Source: Hordeum vulgare subsp. vulgare (taxonomy: Eukaryota > Streptophyta > Magnoliopsida > Poales > Poaceae). Taken from it: a stretch of 64,000 nucleotides of DNA. Positions 36,501-45,839 of the stretch are shown here, one piece after another. Position numbers and translations under genes: made by a program. A model generated the notes under the pieces. That model made no database searches and was not told where the DNA came from. It saw nothing but the letters and a program-made list of their open reading frames with translations. How positions within the stretch are numbered: the first letter of the stretch is position 1; the number at the start of each line of letters is the position of its first letter. Where the stretch lies: the NCBI RefSeq assembly GCF_904849725.1, contig NC_058524.1, forward strand, positions 493,088,263 through 493,152,262. Reading direction: 5' to 3'.

Positions 36501-37937
36501 TCAAAAATGTGTATGACGGATGTTCGCAACATCCACAGACGACGCTCAAGGTGCAGCACACTGAGTGGTGCATTAAGGACATAAGCCTTCTATGCAGCAA
36601 TGAGGACAATCCTCGGTTTTACGGACTCAGTCCACAAAGTTGTTACTATCAACTTTCAACTAAATTTTCTCTAGGAACATAAAAACAGTAGAGCTATAGC
36701 GCAAGCTACATCGTAATTCGCAAAGACCATTAGACTATGTTCATGATAATTAGTTCAATTAATCATATTACTTAAGAACTCCCACTCAAAAAGTACATCT
36801 CTCTAGTCATTTGAGTGGTACATGATCCAAATCCACTATCTCAAGTCCGATCATCACGCGAGTCGAGAATAGTTTCAGTGGTAAGCATCTCTATGCTAAT
36901 CATATCAACTATACAATTCATGCTCGACCTTTCGGTCTCTTGTGTTCCGAGGCCATGTCTGCACATGCTAGGCTCGTCAAGTTTAACCCGAGTGTTCTGC
37001 GTGTGCAACCGTTTTGCACCCGTTGTATGTGAACGTTGAGTCTATCACACCCGATCATCACATGGTGTCTCGAAACGACGAACTGTCGCAACGGTGCACA
37101 CTCAGGGAGAACACAATTTCATCTTGAAATTTTAGTGAGAAATCACCTCATAATGCTACCATCGTTCTAAGAAAAATAAGGTGCATAAAAGGATTAACAT
37201 CACATGCAATTCATAAGTGACATCATATGGCCGTCATCATGTGCTTCTTGATCTCCATCACCAAAGCACCTGACACAATCTTCTTGTCACCGGCGCCACA
37301 CCATGATCTCCATCAACGTGTCGCCATCGGGGTTGTCGTGCTACTTATGCTATTACTACTAAAGCTACGTCCTAGCAATATAGTAAACGCATCTGCAAAC
37401 ACAAACGTTAGTTTAAAGACAACCCTATGGCTCCTGCCAGTTGTCGTACCATCGACGTGCAAGTCGATATTAACTACTACAACATGATCATCTCATACAT
37501 CCAATATATCATATCACGTCATTGGCCATATCATATCACAAGCATACGCTGCAAAAATAAGTTAGACGTCCTCTAATTTGTTGTTGCATGTTTTACGTGG
37601 CTGCTATGGGTATCTAGTAGATCGCATCATACTTACGCAAAAACCACAACGGAGATGTGCAAATTGCTATTTAACCTCTCCAAGGACCGCCTCGGTCAAA
37701 ACCAATTCAACTAAAGTTGAAGAAACCGACACCCTCCAGTACACTTTATGCAACGAGGTTGCATGTCAAGCGATGAAACTAGTCTTTCGTAAGCATACGA
37801 ATAATGTCGGTCCGGGCCGCTTCAATCCAACAATACCGCCGAATCGAGAAAATACTAAGGAGGGCAGCAAATCGAACATCATCGTCCACACAAAACCCTT
37901 TGTGTTCTACTCGAGATTACATCTATGCATGAACCTA

Positions 37938-37950
37938 GCTCGTGATGCCA
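37938..37950 (-). other. Primer-binding site of Angela-type element
   Basis: Read on the minus strand, TGGCATCACGAGC starts one base inside the 5' LTR and is close to the tRNA-Met primer-binding site TGGTATCAGAGC. Confidence 0.75.
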
Positions 37951-37951
37951 C

Positions 37952-39817
37952 TGTTGGGGAATGTTGCATGGGAAACAAAAAATTTCCTACGTGCACGAAG
38001 ACCTATCATGGTGACGTCCATCTACGAGAGGAGATTAGGATCTACGTACCCTTGTAGATCGCAAAGCAGGAAGCGTTAAGAAACGCACTTGATGTAGTGG
38101 AACGTCCTCACGTCCCTTGATCCGCCCCGCAAACCCTCCCACGAACCGTCCTGCGATCCGTCCCACAAACCGTCCCGCGATCCGTTGCATGAACCGTCTT
38201 GCGATCCGTCTCACGATCCGTTCCGATCTAGTGCCGAACGGACGGCACCTCCGCGTTCAACACACATACAGCTCGACGATGATCTCGGCCTTCTTGATCC
38301 AGCAAGCAAGACGGAGAAGTAGATGAGTTATCCGGAAGCGTGATGATGCTCCGGTGGTGGTGAAGGATCTACTCCTGCAGGGCTCCGCCCGAGCTCCGCG
38401 GAAATACGATCTAGAGGTAAAACTATAGTGTCTAGATCTGAGTTGCACGTGGCAAAAGTTGTCTCAAATGAGCCCTAAATCACCAGTATATACAGGAGGG
38501 AGGGGGAGGAGACTTTCCTTGAGGATCAAGTCCTCAAGGTGCGCCGGCCAAGAGGGAGAGTAGGACTCCTACTCCAATCCTACCCAAAATAGGATTGGAA
38601 AGTGGAGTCCTTCTCTTCCTTCCCACCTTTTCTTTTTTTCATTCTTTGGTTTTTCTCTTATGGCGCATAGGCCTTATTGGGCTGTCCCACCAGCCCACTA
38701 AGGGCTGGTGCGCCACCCATAAGTCCTTTTGGCTTCCCCCGGGAGGGTTGCCCCCCTCCCGGTGAACTTCCGGAACCGGTACATTCCCGGTAATGCCCGA
38801 AAACTTTCCGGTAACCAAATGAAGTCATCCTATATATCAATCTTCGTCTCCGGACCATTCCAGAAACCCTCGTGACGTTTGTGATCTCATCCGGGACTCC
38901 GAACAACATTTGGTAACCACGCATATAACTCAACTATAGTAAAACATCGTCGAACCTTAAGTGTGCAGACCCTGTGGGTTCGAGAACTATGTAGACATGC
39001 CCCGAGGTACTCCTCGGTCAATATCCAATAGCGGGACCTGGATGCCCATATTGGATCCTACATATTCTCCGAAGATCTTATCGGTTGAACCTCAGTGTCA
39101 AGGATTCATATAATCCCGTATGCCATTCCCTTTGTCCTTCGGTATGTTACTTGCCCGAGATTCTGTCGTCGGTGTCCGCATACCTATTTCAATCTCGTTA
39201 CCGACAAGTCTCTTTACTTGTTCTGTAATACAAGATCCCGTGACTTACACTTAGTCCCATTGCTTGCAAGGCTTGTGTGTGATGTTGTATTACCGAGTGG
39301 GCCCCGAGATACCTGTCCGTCACATGGAGTGACAAATCCCAGTCTTGATCCATACTAACTCAACGGACACCTTCGGAGATACCTGTAGAGCACGTTTATA
39401 GTCACCCAGTTACGTTGTGACGTTTGATGCACACAAGGTATTCCTCCGGTGCCAGTGAGTTATATGATCTCATGGTCATAGGAACAAATACTTGACACGC
39501 AGGAAACAATAGCAATAAAACGACACGGTCAATATGCTACGTTCATAGTTTGGGTCTTGTCCATCACATGATTCTCCTAATGATGTGATCCCGTTATCAA
39601 GTGACAACACTTGCCTATGGTCAGGAAACCTTGACCATCTTTGATCGACGAACTAGTCAACTAGAGGCTCACTAGGGACAGTGTGTTGTCTATGTATCCA
39701 CACATGTATTTGAGTTTCCAATCAATACAATTCTAGCATGGATAATAAACGATTATTATGAACAAGAAAATATAATAATAACTAATTTATTTTTGCCTCT
39801 AGGGCATATTTCCTACA
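37952..39817 (-). repeat. 5' LTR of Angela-type element
   Basis: Bounded by TGTTGGGGAATG at 37952 and TTCCTACA at 39817. Collinear with the 3' LTR. Its TATA box has changed to TGTATATA on the minus strand (38487-38494), so this promoter copy may be weak. Confidence 0.92.
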
Positions 39818-40520
39818 AATTCACCATACTTGGTCCTAAAGGAATACATTTTGGAGTAATAAGTAGATGATGGGTTGCTAGAGTAACAGAAGCTTAAACC
39901 CTACTTTATGCATTATTTTGTAAGAGGCTGATTTGGATCCACATGTTTCATGCTATGGTTAGATTTTTCTTAAATTTTATTTCGTAGTTGTGGATGCTTT
40001 GGAGATGGGGTAATCATACGCGGGTTGCTTGTTCGAGTAAGAACATCTAGCACCCAAGCACCGGTCCACCCACATATCAAATTATCAAAGTAACGAACGT
40101 GAATCAACTCAACATGATCAACGTGACTAGATGCCAATTCCCATGTGTCCTTGAGAGCACCTTGCTTGACATAAGAGAACTTCCAGGCTTGTCCTTTGAT
40201 ATAAATAGGATTGGGCCACCTTGTTACATCTTCGTTACTATTGTTACTTGTTACGAATTATCTTGCTACAAAACTATCTATCATTGTTACTTACCGCACT
40301 TGCACAGAATACCTTGGTAAAAACCTCTTGTCATTTACTTCTGCTCCTTGTTGGGTTCGACACTCTTACTTATCAAAAGGACTACGATTGATACCCTATA
40401 CTTGTCGGTCATCTAGACTCTTTTCTCGCACCGTTTTCAAGGAGTGAAGCGCCTTTTGTAAGTGAAATTTGGTAAGGAAACATTTTTCTTACGTGCTAAA
40501 ATTTACTATTGCTTGTTACT

Positions 40521-40694
40521 ATGGAAGATATTCCTTTGATGGGCTTGTTAGGGGTATCTTCACCTCAACCAGAAGTGGAAAACTATGCTCCTCAACCTAG
40601 TGAGCCTACTAAAAATATTTATTATAAGATTTGTTCGGATATGCTAGAGAAACTCCTAGCTGATCCTTATATATATAGGGTGGGTCTATTTTGA
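40521..40694 (+). pseudogene. Truncated 5' ORF of the outer Gypsy element
   Basis: A 57-codon frame starts MEDIPLMGLLGVSSPQPEVE at the expected distance after the LTR and primer-binding site. It ends just where the retroelement sequence stops near 40695. I take it as the truncated leader or gag start of this Gypsy family. It has no known domain. Confidence 0.5.
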
Positions 40695-40695
40695 C

Positions 40696-40894
40696 ATCAT
40701 CCCTTAAGACCTTATTCTAACACCAAAGCGTCTTATTTTGACACCACTTCTGTACTGCGAAAAACATCGAAACCAATCACCCACCCACCCCAAACCAAAC
40801 CGTAGCAATCAAACAAAAAATGGGTTGGCTTCTTCCTCCCCACTCCGGCCCGCACGGACCCTAGCTCTCTCCACCTTCCCTCCTGATCCACTCC
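40696..40894. other. Short spacer
   Basis: Sequence between the broken Gypsy element and the next transposon; no gene. The long minus-strand open frame covering 40733-41494 is judged spurious. Confidence 0.4.
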
Positions 40895-41305
40895 TAAGAG
40901 CATCTCCAGTCGCGTCCCCAACAAGCCGTGACGAGGCCAATTTTTTCTGTCGGTGGGCGAAAATGGCCTAGTCACGCCCCCATGAGGCCATTTTTCGCCG
41001 GTTATGGCCAAATTTGGCCCCGACGGTCCCAGCCCGAACCGAGCACGCTGGTTGTCGCCCGGGGGCGCTGACGGAAACTTTTTTGGCACAAAAAAAAACC
41101 TGGGCCCACCGAGTGAGCGACTCGGCGCGCGGTCGTCGTTCTCGCCGCCTAGTTTCCTGCGGGAATCAATGTGAAGGTTGCTTCGTCGGTCAGCCTTCCA
41201 TTGATTCTTCACGGGGGCGCAGTGAAGGCGCGCGGCGATGCACGTCCCGTCGGTTCCTGCCACGTGTTCACACAGCGTGGCACCCCATGCCCGCCTGCCC
41301 GCGGC

Positions 41306-41312
41306 TATATAA
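41306..41312 (+). promoter_or_regulatory. TATA box upstream of the broken gene
   Basis: TATATAA in the context 'gcggctatataagctgcc', 120 bp upstream of the ATG at 41432. A good plant core promoter match. Confidence 0.55.
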
Positions 41313-41431
41313 GCTGCCCTCTCCCCGTTGTTGGCCGCACACACTTCTCTCGCCGACGCCTCTCCTCCCCTTCTTCGCCAACGCCTCTCCTCTCCATCTT
41401 CACCACCGGCGCCTCCTCCCCCTCTTCCCCA

Positions 41432-41983
41432 ATGGTCGAACTCTACCCCGGTGATGGGGCAGCAGCCATTGGGTTCGGTCGCCGCCACCTCCACGAGGAC
41501 GAGGTCTTCCTCCTCTACGAGGCGGACTACCCGGCGCCATCGGACATGCGAGTGTCAGGGTCCTGGAGGCTGAGTGCCGCCGGCATCCCGGTGCAGCCGC
41601 CACCCACTGGTGTTGAATGACGGGTGGAGATTGCGCGCATTCAGTCTGGGCTGCTGGAGAACGGGCGCAACCTCCCGTGCTACGCCCCCGACAGCAACAC
41701 GCTATGGGAGACGTAGTTCGAACGCCGGCACGCCGACCAACTCGTCGCCACCAACAGGGTCGACCCACACGGACGCTTCATCTCCGAGGGCCGTCGGCAA
41801 TGGTGGGGCACCCCTGGCCGCACATTGGATGCCGTCCTCGAGCACATCGAGGGCGGCAACTCCCCGAGGTACGAGTACCCGCCGCCACGAGCCTTCTCCC
41901 GTCGTCGCGGCAGCTCCTGGATGCCGAGGAGGATGGAATATATGTGTGCCCCCTTTAATCATGTAATATATGTGTGCAACTGA
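41432..41983 (+). pseudogene. Broken transposon-borne gene, unknown function
   Basis: From the ATG at 41432 one frame continues to TGA at 41981-41983 (183 codons) but is broken by TGA at 41618-41620 and TAG at 41714-41716. The peptide before the first stop includes DEVFLLYEADYPAPSDMRV and GSWRLSAAGIPVQPPP. After the stops the same frame reads sensibly (FERRHADQLVATN, RRQWWGTPGRTLDAVLEHIE). This matches my memory of a protein family that recurs in Triticeae transposon-rich DNA. I do not know its function. Strict frame conservation through both stops shows recent loss. Confidence 0.55.
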
Positions 41984-42057
41984 ATCAACTTTTTTTCTGC
42001 CGTGTTCCCAACATGCATGTCCCCTTTAATCATGTAATATATGTGTGCAACTAAATC
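41949..42057. repeat. Direct repeat, 38 bp, period 71 bp
   Basis: 'cccctttaatcatgtaatat' followed by 'atgtgtgcaact' occurs at 41949-41986 and 42020-42057. The first copy covers the end of the broken gene. Confidence 0.85.
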
Positions 42058-42614
42058 TGTTAGGTATAACAACTACTACTTATGTTTCTTGTGTTGTCAC
42101 GGTACTAATGTTTGAAAGGGTATGGTTGCTCGTATCGTTCATGCGCTAGTCCGTAATGGGTTTTGAAATTCTTCTGCCATTTTTTAGCTTGTTCATGGGT
42201 TTTTTGGACGTGGCACTTGGTTCGAAACTCTAACAACCAAGTTGTGTACATTCTTGAACTTCTTATCTTCAGAACTCGGTAAACTGTGGACAGCTCACTA
42301 AGTCGATCTAGTATTTTTCAAAAGTATGAGGACGTAAAAGGATTATGGGCTTTGTGCAATTCTTGTTATGCGTATGTTTATCTTTACCTAATAATAAAGA
42401 AGCTAACGCTTCCGTCGGAAAACCCACCGAGATGATTTTACAAAAAAGCCCTTACTGTTTATGACATTAAACTCGTATTATATATTAAATATTTTTTTAA
42501 ATACTCATATCTTTTAAACCGTAACTCTAAATTTAACATATTATACATGGAATTTGATTAGAAAAATATGTAGAATTTAAATATGATATTATTTTATCTG
42601 TTAAACGTTTAATA

Positions 42615-43036
42615 AAAATACTATCTAGGGTGCAATCTTAATAAATAAGTCATTATTCGTCTTTCTTTCATACCGGTACTCATCCGGGTTGGGAATGAAC
42701 GCGTCAACAAAATCAGGATTAGAGATGAAACTGAAGGTCACTTGACTGATTCTTTGTCCGTATTAAATCTGCATGCAAGCCGTGTTAAAATAGAAGACCT
42801 GTGAAATTTTGAACTGCATTTTTGTAAAATACTATCTAGGGTGCAATCTTAATAAATAAGTCATTATTCGTCTTTCTTTCATACCGGTACTCATCCGGAT
42901 TGGGGATGAACACGTCAACAAAATCAGGATTAGAGATGAAACTGAAGGTCACTTGACTGATTCTTTGTACGTATTAAATCTACATGCAAGCCGTGTTAAG
43001 ATAGAAGACTTGTGAAATTTTGAACTGCATTTTTGT
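42615..43036. repeat. Tandem repeat in Helitron, period 211 bp
   Basis: The unit from 'aaaatactatctagggtgc' at 42615 recurs at 42826 with few changes; the second copy runs to about 43036. Confidence 0.9.
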
Positions 43037-43336
43037 AGGATAAGACTATCTTTATTTGTGTCGTAACTATAAATTCTCATATTATAGACCATTTTTTATA
43101 AATTAAGAGCGTGTGGTATTTCTTTCTCCCGTTGGTGAAGGTCACTTGACTGATTCTTTGTACGTATTAAATCTACATGCAAGCCGTGTTAAAATAGAAG
43201 ACCTGTGAAATTTTGAACTGCATTTTTGTACGATAAGACCATCTTTATTTGTATTGTAACTATAAATTCTCAAATTATAGACATTTTTTATAAATTAAGA
43301 GCGTGTGCCGTGTGGTATTTCTTTCTCCCGTTGCAA
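42944..43336. repeat. Tandem repeat in Helitron, period 193 bp, reaching the 3' hairpin
   Basis: The unit from 'gaaggtcacttgactgattc' at 42944 recurs at 43137. Each copy ends in 'tctttctcccgttg', the first arm of the 3' hairpin, so the terminal region itself is partly duplicated. The start also occurs at 42733 in the 211-bp unit. Confidence 0.88.
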
Positions 43337-44124
43337 CGCATGGGTCCTTTTGCTAGTATGGCAAGTACCTTGTAGTCTCGAGTTGGTGCGTCGTGCGATT
43401 TTCTACCGGAAAACTGTACATGGCAATTGTAGTTTATATCACATGACGTTTATAATGCACGACACATGGAAATTATAGGTCAAACACACATGGCAGGTTT
43501 ACCTACTTGAATTCGGCAAATACAGTGATGTACAGTCCACATGGCAACTGCAACACTTTTGAAAACTTGGCAAACTTGCAACTGACCACATTCCATTTCT
43601 AAATATGACCGTGTTTTAATTATTGCGCACTTAACACATCAAGTATATTACTTCATACATTTGCAAATGTGGTTCCTCTCCCACGACAATTTCAGCGGTA
43701 CACAGCTGTCAGTTATTTTTTCCAACGATTCGTACGTGGCCAGTACAATAGCACTCACATGGGAGATAGTAGCTATATGGTAAAAAAATTCAAGAATGCA
43801 TGCACTACAAATGGAGTAGCTATCCCATGGTAGTTTTAGTAGTAGATACATGTCATTTTTTATTTTCTGAAATCCAACACCAGTATTGTTGACATTTTCT
43901 AACCCATCATCATCCCTGTCGCAAAATAGTCACTAACCGCAAATCTAGCATCCCCCAAAGTTGCCTACGGGATGCCACCTCCTTTGCTTGATTTCTTGTG
44001 GTTTGCTTGAATACCTAACCCTTGTATCTCACCTCTTTTTGACGCTCTTTCGTGAAGGAGCGCGGCGGGTTCCTGACCTGCGTTTGTGTGTTTCATGCTC
44101 CAAACCCTACTTCTGAGTTTCCAG

Positions 44125-45725
44125 ATGATTGATACGTCTTCAACGTATCGATAATTTATGAAGTATTCATGTCATGTTTGTCTATGTTTACAATATTTTT
44201 ATATGATTTTTCAGCACTTTGTATGATTTATTTAAAACTAACGCGTAGTCGCACTATTTTCAGCAGAATTACCGTGGTGTTGTGTTTTTTGTGCAGAAAT
44301 AAAAGTTCTCGGAATTGGACGAAACTTTTTGACGGTTTTTTTGGAGGAAAAGAGAAGTACCGGAGCAAAGAACCACCAGAAGGGGGCTGCTGCCCACTAG
44401 ACAGCAGGCCGCGCCAGCCCCCCCCCCCTCTATTGGGCTGATGTCTAGAGGGCACCTCGTGGCCCATCTTGGCGTGATTCCAACGCCCAAAAATTATATA
44501 AAAGTAGAAACCTCTAGAAATAACCATATACGAGAAGTTCCGCCGCCGCAGGCCTCTGTAGCCACGAAAAACCAATCTTGAGATGTTCCAGTACCCTACC
44601 GGAGAGGGAAAATCATCTCTAGTGGCCATCTTCATCATCACGGTGGCCACCATCATGAGGAGGGAGTAGTCCACCCTCGGGGCTGAGGGTTTGTACCAGT
44701 AGCTATGTGTTTAATCTCTCTCTCTCTCTCTCTCGTGTTCTTGAGAAGTCAAGAACTTGATATATCACGGGCCTTGTTAATATAGTTGGATCATATGGTG
44801 TTTGTCCCATGCTATTGTTGTGATGAATTGAATCTTTCACTTTTAGATCTCGTTGTGATTGGATCGAATATTTAGGTTTGAGACAATGTAATATATGTCT
44901 TGCATGCGGATACACGTAGTGACATTGGGGTATTCAAGTGATTCACTTGATATATGTCGTGGCATCAACTTGCGGATTCCCGAGGTGACAATGGGGTAAT
45001 CTAGGCATAGGGGTTGATTGCACGTTTTCATACTATGTTCTCCGATAGAAATTTTGGTGTGCTCCTTGAAGTTCTTTGTGTTGGATTGAGTATTATGAAT
45101 CTGAATTTGTTATGGTGTCATGAACTCTTGATAGATCGATCGAAAAGGATAACTTGTTATCTTAGTACGAACTCTTGGAGAGATTGATTGAAAGAATAAC
45201 TTTGTGGTGGTTTCGTACCCTACAAACAATTTCTTCTTATGTTCTCCGCTAGATAGGAACTTTGGAGTGATTCTTTATCGCACGTTGAGGGATTTTTATA
45301 TGGTCTAACTATGTTAGTATTGTTCAGAGATTGCACTAGCGAAAGTACAGACCCTAGGCCTCATTTCCAAGCATTGCAATACCGTTTATACTCACGTTTG
45401 TTACTTTCTACCTTGTTGTTTTTATATTTTCAGATTACAAAAATCAATACCTATTATAATTACTACACTTGTATCACCATCACTTCGCCGAACTAGTGCA
45501 CCTATACAATTTACCATTGTATTTGGCGTGTTGGGGACACAAGAGACTTTTTATTATTTGGTTGTAGAGTTGTTTGAGAGAGACCATCTTCATCCTACGC
45601 CTCCCACGGATTGATAAATCTTAGGTCATAAAGTTGAGGGAAATTTGCTACTGTCCTACAAAACTCCATGCTTGGAGGCCAAACACGAATCTATAAGAAC
45701 AAGTTGTGTAGTAGACATCAATGAT
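44125..45725 (+). mobile_element. Solo LTR, TSD ATGAT
   Basis: The LTR at 44130-45720 (1591 bp) runs from TGATACGTCTTC to GTAGACATCA, flanked by perfect ATGAT repeats at 44125-44129 and 45721-45725. It contains a (CT)n run near 44716-44736. Family not assigned; no internal sequence. Confidence 0.9.
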
Positions 45726-45839
45726 CGCCCCATGGATGTAGGTGCACTAGAACTGCGTGGGAATTTGTGTAAGGCCTCCTCGACCTTCCTTTTTTGATCT
45801 CATCGAGCTCTCTTTTGAGGCTCTTTCTGTGTTTGTCTC

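Larger units (their letters stand above)
31142..39822 (-). mobile_element. Complete BARE1/WIS/Angela-type Copia retrotransposon, TSD AATTC
   Basis: This is a full-length minus-strand element at 31147-39817 (8671 bp), with perfect TSDs AATTC at 31142-31146 and 39818-39822. LTRs are 31147-33011 (3' LTR) and 37952-39817 (5' LTR), about 1865 bp each. The primer-binding site is at 37938-37950 and the polypurine tract at 33012-33022. The internal region has the order gag, protease, integrase, RT, RNase H on the minus strand but is full of stops. Many differences between the LTRs indicate an older insertion than the Gypsy element nearby. It landed in the LTR of the outer Gypsy element. Confidence 0.95.
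21704..40695 (+). mobile_element. Gypsy element: 5' LTR split by three insertions, plus start of internal region
   Basis: The LTR of one plus-strand Gypsy element is in four pieces: 21704-22002, 23542-23596, 30581-31146 and 39823-40414. Joined in order they are collinear with the reverse complement of the solo LTR at 2849-4369, from the start (TAATACATCC, decayed from TGATACGTCC) to the end near 'cttgtcggtcat'. A degenerate primer-binding site (TTTTCTCGCACCGTTTTC, from TTTTCTGGCGCCGTTGCC) follows at about 40420. A short ORF at 40521 starts the internal region, which breaks off near 40695. The 3' LTR is missing. Confidence 0.85.
40895..42380 (+). mobile_element. DNA-transposon remnant, Harbinger-like left end, carrying a broken gene
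   Basis: TAA (40895-40897) followed by GAGCATCTCCAGTCGCGTCC is the typical left end of a Harbinger-type or related grass element with a TAA TSD. The GC-rich interior carries a TATA box and a broken gene (41432-41983). I find no matching right end before the Helitron at 42381, so the right limit is uncertain and the element is probably truncated. Confidence 0.45.
42381..43356 (+). mobile_element. Non-autonomous Helitron
   Basis: The element starts TCTTTACC after an A (42380) and ends TTTTGCTAG before a T (43357), that is A|TC...CTAG|T as Helitrons require. Near the 3' end 'cccgttgcaacgcatggg' contains the perfect palindrome CGTTGCAACG and can form the usual subterminal hairpin about 11 nt before CTAG. 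At 976 bp it has no coding capacity. Two tandem duplications fill its interior. Confidence 0.8.

Noticed and set aside
40733..41494. 253-codon minus-strand open frame
   Set aside because: GC-rich shadow covering a transposon end, the TATA box and the start of the plus-strand broken gene; composition is low-complexity Arg/Gly/Ala with no family signature.
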